Numbered from the stretch's first letter, positions 24,715 to 34,128 are shown. The stretch: 64,000 bases of DNA from Ruminococcus sp. YE71 (GCF_900119155.1 NZ_FPIR01000015.1:1-64000), one strand, 5' to 3'. Notes: generated by a model from the sequence alone, not told the origin. Numbers and translations are program-made.

Positions 24715-25677
24715 TTATGCCTGATCTTGCTGCGAGTAGAGCTCGATGATACGCTCGGGCAGGAGTCCTTCCGCCGACCAGTTTTTCGGGTCGATGGCTG
24801 CGCCGATGATGAGCGCGAGCGCTATGTACGGATTGGTGTTCTCGGTCGGGAGCCGAAGCGAAAGCCTGTTTTCGCCCTCCCGCAGATCATCCGCGTCAAA
24901 GTCCTTCCCGCGGGAGAGAAAGCGCGTTATCTCATCCGAATGCGCGGTGATCCCTGCGAAAAGGTCATCTGCCTGCTCAGCCCTTGCCGCGGAGATGTTT
25001 ATCCGCAGTTCGTGATGCTCGGCGCGGAGACTGTCCGCCGCCGTGATGCTGCCGAGGGCTGTCCCGAAGGTCATTATCCCGTTGGCGGTATCCATCGGCA
25101 GGGTGTCCCCGAAGGAGATGCGGCAGTGTCCTGCGCCGCAGCCGTGGTGCGAGCTTTCGGGCAGCATCCCCATCTGTTCCAGTGTGAGACACATCTGCCT
25201 GCGCACGTCGCTGCACTGGTCGAGAGGCTGCACGTCAAGGTAGTCCGCCTCGTCACAGGGGACCCCCTCGCGGGTGAGCCTGAACTCGTGTTCGTGCCCG
25301 AAGAGCAGTCTGCCGCCTGCGGTCTCAGCCGCTTTTGCAAGGATGTTCCGCGAGTCGCATTCATGGAAGCTGCCGTCGGGTCTTATGACCGAGCAGTACA
25401 TCCTTGCGACCCTCTGCTGTTCGGGTCTCCAGGGGAGTATCGTCAGCGTGTCTGGGTCGGGGCGAAGAAACAGGTCGGAACGGATGCCGTCCGAAAACCC
25501 TTTCACCGCCGAACCGTCGATCGCGATACCGCAGCCGACAGCGCGTTCGAGCGCGCGCGGCATTATCGAGATGTTTTTCTGCCTGCCGAAAATGTCGCAG
25601 AATGCGAGCCTGATGAACCTGATGTCCTCGTCCTCGCAGTACCGCCGTATATCATGCGCGGCTATGGCATGGCTCAT
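24715..25677 (-). CDS. degenerate glutamine-synthetase-like protein
   Basis: A 320-residue relative of glutamine synthetase I (usual length ~440). Kept are the beta-grasp N-terminus (RFIRLAFCDIFGRQKNI), DGSAVKGF, PWRPEQQRVARMYC, GHEHEF and the C-terminal NPYIALALIIGAA. Changed or missing are metal and substrate ligands: SHHE is SHHG (177-179) and the GQxEI-type site is GHCRI; the segment with GSGMHxH and the NSYKRL loop is absent, replaced by ~70 unrelated residues. It is unlikely to make glutamine; a sensor or regulatory role is possible. Its start overlaps the pntB stop by four bases, so it is translationally coupled to the transhydrogenase. Confidence 0.8.
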   Translation of the reverse strand: MSHAIAAHDIRRYCEDEDIRFIRLAFCDIFGRQKNISIMPRALERAVGCGIAIDGSAVKGFSDGIRSDLFLRPDPDTLTILPWRPEQQRVARMYCSVIRPDGSFHECDSRNILAKAAETAGGRLLFGHEHEFRLTREGVPCDEADYLDVQPLDQCSDVRRQMCLTLEQMGMLPESSHHGCGAGHCRISFGDTLPMDTANGIMTFGTALGSITAADSLRAEHHELRINISAARAEQADDLFAGITAHSDEITRFLSRGKDFDADDLREGENRLSLRLPTENTNPYIALALIIGAAIDPKNWSAEGLLPERIIELYSQQDQA

Positions 25678-27110
25678 TTATCGTCGAACTCGCTGACTAA
25701 CGCCGAAACGGTGTTCTTCGCGTCTCCGTAGATCATTACCGTGTTGTCGTTTGTGAAGAGCGGATTCTCAACGCCCGAGAAGCCTGCGCCCTTACCGCGC
25801 TTGAGTACGAATACGGTTCTCGCCTCGAATGCGTTGATGATGGGCATACCGTACAGCGGCGAAGTCTCGTCCTCGATAGCCGAGGGGTTTACAACGTCGT
25901 TCGCACCGATTACGATAGCAACGTCGGTGTTCGGCATCTGCGGATTCATCTCGTCGGCAGTTTTCAGCTGCTCGTAGGGAACGTTCGCCTCAGCAAGAAG
26001 CACGTTCATGTGACCGGGCATACGGCCTGCAACAGGGTGGATAGCGAAGCTGACCTCAGCGCCGTTCTCCTCCAGCTTGTCGCAGAGCTCCTTGACGGCG
26101 TGCTGAGCCTGAGCAACAGCCATACCGTAACCGGGGATGAATACAACAGAGCTTGCGGCTTCAAGGATAAGATAAGCGTCCTCGACCGACATGGAGCGGG
26201 GCTCCTTCGCTTCGCCTGCTGCGCCCTTCTTCTTGCTGCCGCTCTGGCTTGCGAAAAGAAGGCTGTAGAGTGTGCGGTTCATAGCCTTACACATGATGAG
26301 AGTCAGGATAAGACCCGAAGTACCTACCAGACAGCCCGATACTACCAGTACCGAGTTCGAGATGGAAAGGCCTGCGAATGCTGCCGCAAGACCCGAGAAA
26401 GCGTTGAGCAGCGAGATGATAACAGGCATATCGCCGCCGCCGATGCAGATTACCATGGTGAAGCCGAGGATAAGATATGCGGCAGTCACGATGATGATGC
26501 CGATCTTTCCGAGGTCGGTGCCGATAACGCCCGAGATAGCGAGTGCGTACATCGCAACGCCTGCAAGACCGCCTGCCGCAAGAAGTGCGTTAACTGCGTT
26601 CTTTGCGGGGATGGTCACGTTCTTCTTGAACGCCTTGCCCGAGAGCTTGCCCCACGCAACTATCGAGCCCGTGAATGCGATGGCGCCGATAGCGATGGTG
26701 AGACCGAGAGCGACCGCCGAGAAGGTGTTCACATCGGGGTCGGTCATGTACTGTGTGAGTGCGACCAGAAGGCTCGAAAGACCTCCGAAGCCGTTAAAGA
26801 GCGCTACCAGCTGGGGCATACCTGTCATTTCGACCTTTTTCGCCCAGACAGCGCCGATGACGCTTCCGAGTGCGATAGCCGCTACCGCCCATAAATATGC
26901 GTTTTTCAGAGGTGTCGAGGTGAGGGTGTCGGTAACTTTCTTTTCAAGAAGTACCGTCACGACAGCGATGAGCATACCCACCGAGGACATAAGGTTGCCC
27001 TTGCGTGCGGTGTCTGCCTTACCGAGCAGCTTGATGCCGCGGATGAACAGAACGGATGATACCATGTAGAGCACGGTCGTTAAAACCACGCTAATTTCAG
27101 ACCAGCTCAT
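25674..27110 (-). CDS. pntB: NAD(P) transhydrogenase subunit beta
   Basis: A 478-residue membrane protein. It has about eight membrane helices in the first 290 residues, then the NADP-binding domain III, with PGYGMAVAQAQHAVKEL (domain III fingerprint) and the late GANDVVNPSA and FVLKRGKGAGFSG motifs. It pumps protons while moving hydride between NADH and NADPH, mainly to supply NADPH. The start overlaps the pntAB stop by four bases (27107-27110) and its own stop overlaps the start of the glutamine-synthetase-like gene, so three genes are tightly coupled. Confidence 0.95.
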   Translation of the reverse strand: MSWSEISVVLTTVLYMVSSVLFIRGIKLLGKADTARKGNLMSSVGMLIAVVTVLLEKKVTDTLTSTPLKNAYLWAVAAIALGSVIGAVWAKKVEMTGMPQLVALFNGFGGLSSLLVALTQYMTDPDVNTFSAVALGLTIAIGAIAFTGSIVAWGKLSGKAFKKNVTIPAKNAVNALLAAGGLAGVAMYALAISGVIGTDLGKIGIIIVTAAYLILGFTMVICIGGGDMPVIISLLNAFSGLAAAFAGLSISNSVLVVSGCLVGTSGLILTLIMCKAMNRTLYSLLFASQSGSKKKGAAGEAKEPRSMSVEDAYLILEAASSVVFIPGYGMAVAQAQHAVKELCDKLEENGAEVSFAIHPVAGRMPGHMNVLLAEANVPYEQLKTADEMNPQMPNTDVAIVIGANDVVNPSAIEDETSPLYGMPIINAFEARTVFVLKRGKGAGFSGVENPLFTNDNTVMIYGDAKNTVSALVSEFDDK

Positions 27111-27415
27111 TTCTTACCATCCCCCTTTTTCTTGAACATACCGAGCATCCTGTCGGTAACGAGATAGCCGCCTACAACGTTTATCGCCGCAAGGACGATA
27201 GCCGCGAAACCACAGATGTTCGAGAGCATACCCTCGGTGTGCAGCGCAACGGCAGTCGCCGAGATAGCGCCTACGATAGTGATGCCCGAGATCGCATTCG
27301 TGCCCGACATAAGCGGCGTGTGCAGCTGTGAGGGGACTTTCGAGATGAGCTCGACCCCGAGAAAGCCTGCGATCACGAATACGAACACAAGCAGTAATAT
27401 TTCTCCTATTGCCAT
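27107..27415 (-). CDS. pntAB: NAD(P) transhydrogenase subunit alpha 2
   Basis: A 102-residue protein with three or four membrane helices, the membrane part of the split alpha subunit. LHTPLMSGTNAISGI is the conserved stretch at the domain II helices of transhydrogenases. A separate subunit of this kind is usual in three-gene transhydrogenases. It overlaps pntB by four bases and follows pntAA by 18 bases. Confidence 0.95.
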   Translation of the reverse strand: MAIGEILLLVFVFVIAGFLGVELISKVPSQLHTPLMSGTNAISGITIVGAISATAVALHTEGMLSNICGFAAIVLAAINVVGGYLVTDRMLGMFKKKGDGKK

Positions 27416-27433
27416 TATACTTTCCTCCGTAAA

Positions 27434-28555
27434 TTATTTGAATCTCTCATGAACGATCGCACCGCCGCGGGTCAGCAGACAGCCCTTCATGATCTCATCT
27501 TCGAGCTTGACGTCCAGTTCTTTGGACTCTTTGTTGTAGAAGTGGGTCAGGAAGGCGGTAAAGTTGCCCGAGAGCATCTTTGAAGCGTCGTAGGGGACTT
27601 GTCTTTCGAGCAGGTCGCCAGACATGATAGTAACGCCGTTATCGGTCACAACGTTCTCGAACAGCTTCGAGCCTTCGACGTTGCCGCCTGTGGAAACAGC
27701 CATATCCACCACGATAGACCCCGGCTGCATCCTGTCGAGCACGTCCTTCTTAATAAGGAGAGGAGCCTTTCTTCCGAACACCTTAGCGGTGGTGATAACG
27801 ATGTTCGAGCGCTCGCAGACCTTCGCCTGAGCCTCCTGCTGCTTTGCGACCTGTTCGGGGGTGAGTTCCTTTGCGTAGCCCTGATCGGTCTGACCCATCT
27901 CACCGAGGTCGATCTTCACAAAGTTCGCGCCGAGGGACTTTACCTGTTCCTCAACAACTGGACGGGTGTCGAAAGCGTCAACTCTCGCACCGAGGCGCTT
28001 TGCGGTCGCGATGGCCTGAAGTCCCGCAACTCCGACGCCGATAATGAACACTCTCGCAGGCTGGATAGTACCCGAAGGCGTAACCATCATAGGGAGTATC
28101 TTCGGCAGCTTTGCGGCAGCGTTGAGGACTGCGACGTAGCCTGCCAGAGAGGTCTGTGAGGACTGAACGTCCATCTTCTGAGCGAGGGTGGTACGCGGGA
28201 TCATTTCGAGCGATACCGCCTGTACGCCTGCCTTTGCGAAATCGTTCAGCAGCTCCTTCTCGTTGAACGGGTCGAGGTAGCTGAGGTGCAGAGTGTCCTT
28301 TTTCAGCCCCTTGGCGCTTTCGGGCTTCATAATGCGGAGCACTATCTCGCTGTCGGCAAAGGCATCCTGCTCGTTTGCAACTATCTTTGCACCCGCCTTC
28401 TCGTAGGCTTCATCGGAGAAGCCGCTTTTCACACCCGTGCCGCTGACAGCCTTGATCTCGAAACCCATTCCAATCAGTCTTTTCACATCATCGGGAATGA
28501 GCGGCGTTCTTGTCTCACGGGGGTCTGACTCTTTGCAGACCAGTATTTTCTTCAT
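27434..28555 (-). CDS. pntAA: NAD(P) transhydrogenase subunit alpha 1
   Basis: A 373-residue soluble NAD(H)-binding subunit (domain I) similar to alanine dehydrogenase. RETRTPLIPDDVKRL begins the protein, MDVQSSQTSLAGYVAV is conserved in the family and VFIIGVGVAGLQAIATAKRL is the Rossmann GxGxxG site. The start at 28555 is preceded by AAAGGGG; an upstream in-frame start lacks a ribosome site. It heads pntAA-pntAB-pntB and follows a 170-base structured stretch, so its expression may depend on that leader. Confidence 0.95.
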   Translation of the reverse strand: MKKILVCKESDPRETRTPLIPDDVKRLIGMGFEIKAVSGTGVKSGFSDEAYEKAGAKIVANEQDAFADSEIVLRIMKPESAKGLKKDTLHLSYLDPFNEKELLNDFAKAGVQAVSLEMIPRTTLAQKMDVQSSQTSLAGYVAVLNAAAKLPKILPMMVTPSGTIQPARVFIIGVGVAGLQAIATAKRLGARVDAFDTRPVVEEQVKSLGANFVKIDLGEMGQTDQGYAKELTPEQVAKQQEAQAKVCERSNIVITTAKVFGRKAPLLIKKDVLDRMQPGSIVVDMAVSTGGNVEGSKLFENVVTDNGVTIMSGDLLERQVPYDASKMLSGNFTAFLTHFYNKESKELDVKLEDEIMKGCLLTRGGAIVHERFK

Positions 28556-28594
28556 CAAAAAACCCCTTTCGGTTGGAATAACTATATAACGGCA

Positions 28595-28766
28595 ATACCG
28601 CACGGGGGCATAGTTACCCTGTGCGGCTGCTGTGATTTACATTGTTTGCCTGTAATTACAGACGTTCCGGCAGTCCGTCCTATGGCAAACTAAAGGAAGG
28701 CGTTGTGGGTCACCTTATGCTCCTGAAGTTCACGAACTGCCGAGCCGTCCGTTGGCTGTACCGACC
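28595..28766 (-). ncRNA. structured intergenic RNA candidate in front of pntAA
   Basis: This gap has several stems. CCGCAC (28598-28603) / GTGCGG (28621-28626) with inner GGG/CCC; CGGCAGT (28668-28674) / ACTGCCG (28736-28742) extended by GGACG/CGTCT beyond a bulge; and AAGG/CCTT inside. GC content and stem density are far above those of neighbouring gaps. The minus strand is assumed because the flanking genes lie there. I considered 6S RNA and known leaders, but recall no match that I can defend. Confidence 0.45.
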
Positions 28767-28919
28767 TCAGTCCCAGCTCTCGGTGTTCTGCGAGTAGGGC
28801 GACTGATACGCGTCGGTATCGGTGCTGACCTGTTTTTCCACTCTGAGGAGTCCGATAAGCATATCGGGATGCTCAGTCTTAAAAGGGCAGATGTTAAGGT
28901 CTTTTGATGTATCTTTCAT
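28767..28919 (-). CDS. 50-residue small protein between gdhA and pntAA
   Basis: A complete short frame with a near-perfect ribosome site: AAGGAGG lies eleven bases before the ATG at 28919. The product begins MKDTSKDLNICPFKTEHPDM and ends YSQNTESWD, has one Cys, no signal peptide and no membrane segment. It starts 46 bases after the gdhA stop; TTGATA and TATAAC with a 16-base spacer in that gap might give it its own promoter. I recognise no family. The ribosome site and operon position argue that it is real. Confidence 0.6.
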   Translation of the reverse strand: MKDTSKDLNICPFKTEHPDMLIGLLRVEKQVSTDTDAYQSPYSQNTESWD

Positions 28920-28965
28920 GCTTATCGTCCTCCTTAGACGTGTTATATTGTCGTCAGTATTTTTA

Positions 28966-30318
<1,353 letters not shown>

Positions 30319-30323
30319 TCATG

Positions 30324-30383
30324 AAAAAAAGGCAATGAGAAACTAAAGCCTTCTTTTCGTTAGCTTTAAGACGTCATTGCCTT
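30324..30383 (-). terminator. leader terminator of gdhA
   Basis: On the minus strand AAGGCAATGA (30374-30383) pairs with TCATTGCCTT (30329-30338), a smaller stem TAAAGC/GCTTTA lies inside, and TTTTTTT follows. The expected transcription start (~30383) is the first base of the stem, and the gdhA start codon lies only 24 bases past the T run. This is the form of a transcription attenuator. Confidence 0.75.
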
Positions 30384-30389
30384 GATATA

Positions 30390-30418
30390 ATTCTACATTT
30401 TTTCTCGGATAAAGTCAA
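30390..30418 (-). promoter_or_regulatory. promoter of gdhA
   Basis: TTGACT (minus strand, 30413-30418) and TAGAAT (30390-30395) are 17 bases apart. Confidence 0.8.
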
Positions 30419-30476
30419 TTTTAAAAACCCCGTAAAAATCAGACATTTACCGCAAAATTTCCGATAAAGGCGTATC

Positions 30477-31241
30477 TCAGTATTTTTTTACGTCCGAAGG
30501 GCGCTTTCCCGTGGTTTTTTTGAACACCGCCGAGAAGTAATCCACCGACGCGAATCCGAGCATCTCGCTGACCTCGTAGACCTTGTATCTGCCCGATCTG
30601 AGCAGTCTTTCGGCAAATTTCATGCGGAAACGGTTGTAGAAATCCCCGAAGGTCATGCCGAGTTTAGACTTGAACATCCTGCCGAAATAGTCCTTGTTGA
30701 ACCCGAAATGGTCGGCGGCGTATTCGGTGGTGGCGATGACGTTCTCACTGCTGAGCATGAATTTTCTGAGCTGTGTGATGAATTTATCGTTGTTTTCCGT
30801 CAGACCGAGCTCTTCAAAAAAGTCGTTGGCGGTGCTGACGTATTCTTCGTTCGAGGTGTTCCTTTTCAGCTGAGACCTCGCCCTTAAAACAGCGTCCGAG
30901 AGCTTCTGCTCGTCGATCGGCTCGGTGAGAAAATCCACCGCACCCAGTATGAAACACTCGCGTATCAGCGACGCGTCGGCAGTTCGGCTCATCACGATAA
31001 AAAGCGGCGTATTTCCGCTTGCCGCAACGGCTTTCATAAGTTCCGGAGCAGGTAAAGCGGAAGGGTCATGACGGCAGATTATCAGCTCACAGCCCGATTT
31101 TGCGTTCTTTATCGTGTCGGGAATGTCCGCCGAGAACTGCTCGGCAATAAATCCGCTTTCCGCCCATATCGGGAGCCTGCTGAGCTTTGCCGCTCTGGTC
31201 GAATCTGTATCGGCTATCAGTACTTTCTGGCGTTTGCTCAT
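30477..31241 (-). CDS. response regulator with AraC-type DNA-binding domain
   Basis: A 254-residue regulator. Residues 1-125 form a receiver domain (VLIADTDSTRAAKL at the N-terminus; IICRHDPSALP where the phospho-acceptor strand is expected; FLTEPIDEQKL with a Glu-Pro where Lys-Pro is usual, so phosphorylation may be altered). Residues ~150-254 are an AraC double HTH (HFGFNKDYFGRMFKSKLG and SEMLGFASVDYFSAVFKKTT). No kinase is encoded nearby. The start at 31241 is preceded by AGGGGGGAAG. It lies upstream of gdhA in the same direction and may regulate it. Confidence 0.85.
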   Translation of the reverse strand: MSKRQKVLIADTDSTRAAKLSRLPIWAESGFIAEQFSADIPDTIKNAKSGCELIICRHDPSALPAPELMKAVAASGNTPLFIVMSRTADASLIRECFILGAVDFLTEPIDEQKLSDAVLRARSQLKRNTSNEEYVSTANDFFEELGLTENNDKFITQLRKFMLSSENVIATTEYAADHFGFNKDYFGRMFKSKLGMTFGDFYNRFRMKFAERLLRSGRYKVYEVSEMLGFASVDYFSAVFKKTTGKRPSDVKKY

Positions 31242-31261
31242 AAACTTCCCCCCTGAAAAAA

Positions 31262-31294
31262 AGAAAAAAAGGCGCCGTATAGAACAGCGCCTTT
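31262..31294 (-). terminator. leader terminator of the AraC-type regulator gene
   Basis: On the minus strand AAAGGCGC (31287-31294) pairs with GCGCCTTT (31268-31275), followed by TTTTCTTTTTTT. It begins about four bases after the expected transcription start and ends 20 bases before the start codon, the same layout as in the gdhA leader. Confidence 0.8.
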
Positions 31295-31304
31295 GCTTGA
31301 TTAA

Positions 31305-31333
31305 ATTATAGCAACCGACCCGAACAAAGTCAA
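31305..31333 (-). promoter_or_regulatory. promoter of the AraC-type regulator gene
   Basis: TTGACT (31328-31333) and TATAAT (31305-31310) on the minus strand, spacing 17. Confidence 0.85.
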
Positions 31334-31572
31334 TGAACATTTTTTTAACAACCGTAAATGTAGGAAATTTATAGGATTTTTTACGGAAAATCACATTAAT
31401 TTGTGATATTTATAGAAAATTTTTCTATAGGTCTGATTTTGTGTCTGAAATGTTTCTTTCTTAAACGTTTCAGCACAGCTGACGTTAATTAATAAATACG
31501 CTATAATTACTTTAGAGATATTTAACGCCGATACAACTATCAGTTTACCTTCGTTCAATGTGAGGTGATATT

Positions 31573-31705
31573 ATGATCTGTCCATACTGCGGAAAACCAT
31601 CAACGACGGAGCGCCTATTGCCGTCATAGGAGGGACAGCCCGCTCTGCTCTTCCACCCACGGCGACGGCTCGAACAACGCTTATGTTGCCCTGATGCGCC
31701 CCTGA
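31573..31705 (+). pseudogene. remnant of a small zinc-ribbon protein gene
   Basis: GAGGTG stands before an ATG that opens MICPYCGK, the start of many zinc-ribbon proteins. The frame is then lost. A second frame reads INDGAPIAVIGGTA and a third ends STHGDGSNNAYVALMRP before TGA. It looks like a gene shrunk by deletions. The stretch 31334-31572 before it is AT-rich and shows no gene. Confidence 0.45.
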
Positions 31706-31712
31706 ACACACA

Positions 31713-31752
31713 AAAACGACCCTGCCGAGCTGTTTCGGCAGGGTCTTATTTT
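31713..31752. terminator. bidirectional terminator
   Basis: GACCCTGCCGA pairs with TCGGCAGGGTC, flanked by AAAA on the left and TTATTTT on the right. It ends the phosphatase gene on the minus strand and the remnant on the plus strand. Confidence 0.88.
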
Positions 31753-32452
31753 ACCAGACGTAGAATTCCATCATGTCATCGAGCCGCAGACAGCCGAGCC
31801 TGCCGCCTATCGAGGCACCGCAGTCGATGTCGATGAAGTTGTTCTTCTTGAAGATGCTTCCCGGGGTGTCGCAGTCGTCGATCAGCGGCGTCGGGGTGTG
31901 ACCGATAACGGTTATCGCGTCGTTGAAGTAGGGCTGGTCGAAATCGGGACGTGCCCAGACAAACTCGTAGAGCGCGTATTCGTTTATGTTGGTCTCAGGG
32001 TCGAAGTTCATTATCCCCGCGTGAACGAGCAGGAATTTCTGACCGTTCAGTTCGAGGAGTTCGTATACGAGGGATTCTTTGAGGTACTCTGTGATGGCGT
32101 TCTGCTGTTCTTCGCTGAGCATCAGCAGCTCGTTGACGGTAGTCGAACAGCCGTTGTGATACCAGCTCAGCAGTTTGTGGAAGGTTATGTCGTCGAGGTC
32201 ATCCAGGTCGGCATTTACGATCTTCGAGAAACCGTGCTTCATGATCTCAAGCGCCATGACCTCGTGATTGCCGATAATGAACTGTGTATTCGGCATTTCC
32301 ATGATCTTGAGAAGAGTTTGTATAGGGTGAGGACCGCGGTCGAGAACGTCGCCGAGAATGTAGAGTGTGTCCTCGTCCCTGAGCCCGATCAGGTTGAGCA
32401 TCTCGATGAATTTATCGTATTCGCCGTGTATGTCGCTGATGCAGTAGATCAT
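31751..32452 (-). CDS. metallophosphoesterase, ApaH/PrpE-like
   Basis: A 233-residue Ser/Thr-phosphatase-type metallophosphoesterase. All signature blocks are present in order: SDIHGEYD (residues 6-13), GDVLDRGP, GNHEVMA, HAGIM and GHTPTPL, giving the two-metal site. Relatives act on diadenosine polyphosphates or phosphoproteins; which applies here is not clear. AGGAG lies upstream of the start at 32452. It is a single-gene unit flanked by repeats on its upstream side. Confidence 0.92.
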   Translation of the reverse strand: MIYCISDIHGEYDKFIEMLNLIGLRDEDTLYILGDVLDRGPHPIQTLLKIMEMPNTQFIIGNHEVMALEIMKHGFSKIVNADLDDLDDITFHKLLSWYHNGCSTTVNELLMLSEEQQNAITEYLKESLVYELLELNGQKFLLVHAGIMNFDPETNINEYALYEFVWARPDFDQPYFNDAITVIGHTPTPLIDDCDTPGSIFKKNNFIDIDCGASIGGRLGCLRLDDMMEFYVW

Positions 32453-32475
32453 TATTATACTCCTGTGGGGTTTAT

Positions 32476-32530
32476 CGGGGGAAACCTTTCTGAAGAAAGG
32501 TTCTCCCCCGAACCCCCTTCCAAAGACTTT
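32476..32530 (-). repeat. GC-rich dispersed repeat, copy D
   Basis: The reverse complement reads AAAGTCTTTGGAAGGGGGTT, CGGGGGAGAACCTTTCTTCA and a matching AAAGGTTTCCCCCG arm. It is the same design as copy A with a shorter tail, and faces copy C head to head, about 60 bases away. Confidence 0.75.
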
Positions 32531-32591
32531 TGATATTGGGGCAAGATATAAAACTTAGATTAAGCAGGGGAAGCCGCAAACGTCCCGTATA

Positions 32592-32660
32592 CGCCAGGGT
32601 CTGAAAAAGTTTAGGAGGGGGTCTGGGGGAGACCCTTTTCAAAGGGTCCCCCCAGCCGCC
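32592..32660 (+). repeat. GC-rich dispersed repeat, copy C
   Basis: CGCCAGGG, then AGTTTAGGAGGGGGTCTGGG, GGAGACCCTTTTCAAAGGG and CCCCCCAG; nearly identical to copy A over about 65 bases. It is followed by a small hairpin AAATCGC-GTCA-GCGATTT. Confidence 0.8.
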
Positions 32661-32795
32661 GGAGGCACCCAAAAATCGCGTCAGCGATTTCCAAAACCAC
32701 TGCACACCCACAAAACCCGTGCTATCCTCAATAATATTTTACCACATAAAGGAAACCCTGTCAACCCGCCCATCGAAAACAATAGCGAAATAAAA

Positions 32796-32828
32796 ACAGC
32801 CGCAGCAAGCCCAACTCGCCGCGGCTGT
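32796..32828 (-). terminator. terminator of purC
   Basis: ACAGCCGC pairs with GCGGCTGT; on the minus strand the stem is followed by TTTTATTT. Confidence 0.8.
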
Positions 32829-32877
32829 AAAGATCAGGATAACAAGAAACAAACGTCAGAACGCCGTCCCGTCAAGA

Positions 32878-33741
32878 TCACTTGTAGCTGTCTTTGCCTG
32901 TGATCTTGGTGTAGCACTCCTTGTAGAGCTCGGCAGTCTTGGATGCGATCTCCTCGGGGAGCTTGGGAGCGGGTGTCACGCCGTTGAGCTTGTTCTCGAT
33001 GAGCCAGTCACGAACGAACTGCTTGTCGTAGGAACGCGGAGAAACGCCTGTCTTGTAGTCCTCAGCAGCCCAGAAACGGCTGGAGTCGGGGGTCATAACC
33101 TCGTCGCCGAGAGTGAGCACGCCGTTCTCGTCATAACCGAACTCGAACTTGGTGTCGGCGATGATAAGACCCTTCTTCTTAGCGTCTTCATAGCACTTGT
33201 TGTAGATCTTTACGCAGATGTCAGCGATCCTGTCAGCTTCTTCAGCGCCCAGCTCAGCTCTGAGTCTGTCCATGGTGATGTTCTCGTCGTGACCTTCGCT
33301 GTTCTTTACAGAAGGAGTCACCATCGGCTCTGCAAGCTTCTCAGCAAGCTGATAGTCGCCGCCTACAGGCTGTCCGCAGAAGGTCTTGCTCTCCTTGTAC
33401 TCACCCCACATACTGCCGAACATATAGCCTCTTACGATGAACTCGTAGGGGAGCATTTTCAGCTTCTTGGTGAGGATGGTTCTGCCCTGATACTGCTCCT
33501 TGTCCTGTGCGAACTCCTCGGGCATATCCGAAAGCTCGTCGGAAATGATGTGGTTGGGGATGATGTCCTTAGTCAGGTCGAACCAGTAGAGCGCGATCTG
33601 ATTCAGTGCCTTGCCCTTGCCGGGAATGGTCGAGTCGAGGATGACGTCGAAAGCCGAGATACGGTCGGTGGTGACCAGTACCAGATTGCCTTCATCGGTC
33701 TCGTAAACTTCTCTTACCTTGCCTGAAATGATCTTCTTCAT
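32878..33741 (-). CDS. purC: SAICAR synthetase (phosphoribosylaminoimidazole-succinocarboxamide synthase)
   Basis: A 287-residue purine-biosynthesis enzyme that joins aspartate to CAIR with ATP. The N-terminal GKVREVYETDEGNLVLVTTD, RISAFDVILDS and IPGKG are conserved, as are PYEFIVRGYMFGSMWGEY and IIADTKFEFGYDENG. Length fits the larger bacterial form. GAGGTG precedes the ATG. It stands alone, without other pur genes nearby, behind its own promoter and a ~110-base leader. Confidence 0.95.
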   Translation of the reverse strand: MKKIISGKVREVYETDEGNLVLVTTDRISAFDVILDSTIPGKGKALNQIALYWFDLTKDIIPNHIISDELSDMPEEFAQDKEQYQGRTILTKKLKMLPYEFIVRGYMFGSMWGEYKESKTFCGQPVGGDYQLAEKLAEPMVTPSVKNSEGHDENITMDRLRAELGAEEADRIADICVKIYNKCYEDAKKKGLIIADTKFEFGYDENGVLTLGDEVMTPDSSRFWAAEDYKTGVSPRSYDKQFVRDWLIENKLNGVTPAPKLPEEIASKTAELYKECYTKITGKDSYK

Positions 33742-33857
33742 GATAAAACACCTCTTAGCCTTTCTTTACTGCGATCAATATATCCATACAAAGCTGATGG
33801 GTGACCCACCGCTATTGCAGTCAGTTTTTTGCCGTTCGTCCGAACAGCCCTGTTTGT

Positions 33858-33886
33858 ATTATAACAGAAATCATCGGATACTTCAA
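33858..33886 (-). promoter_or_regulatory. promoter of purC
   Basis: On the minus strand TTGAAG (33881-33886) and TATAAT (33858-33863) are 17 bases apart. The leader holds the small hairpin TGGGTGACCCA. No purine riboswitch core was seen. Confidence 0.75.
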
Positions 33887-34099
33887 TAAACGTTTTTTGA
33901 AATATCAATAATTTTTCTGCCTGCGGCCGAACTGCACGCATCTTATATCATTATATCACAACTGTTCTTGCGAATCAAGGTTTTTTACGATATTTTTTTG
34001 ATGTTCCTGCCGAATTTCGGAAAAAAATGTCCGCCCGACAGGGGAGTGGGGGATATTTAAAGTTTGCCGAGGATAATTATATATGAAAAACACATTTTC

Positions 34100-34128
34100 T
34101 TGCATTCAGGGCAAAAATGTGATATAAT
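34100..34128 (+). promoter_or_regulatory. promoter of the ABC transporter gene
   Basis: TTGCAT (34100-34105) and TATAAT (34123-34128), spacing 17. Confidence 0.75.

Noticed and set aside
28595-28766. 6S RNA gene
   Set aside because: Size and a long imperfect stem would fit, but I see no promoter on either strand and cannot confirm the conserved central bubble from memory.
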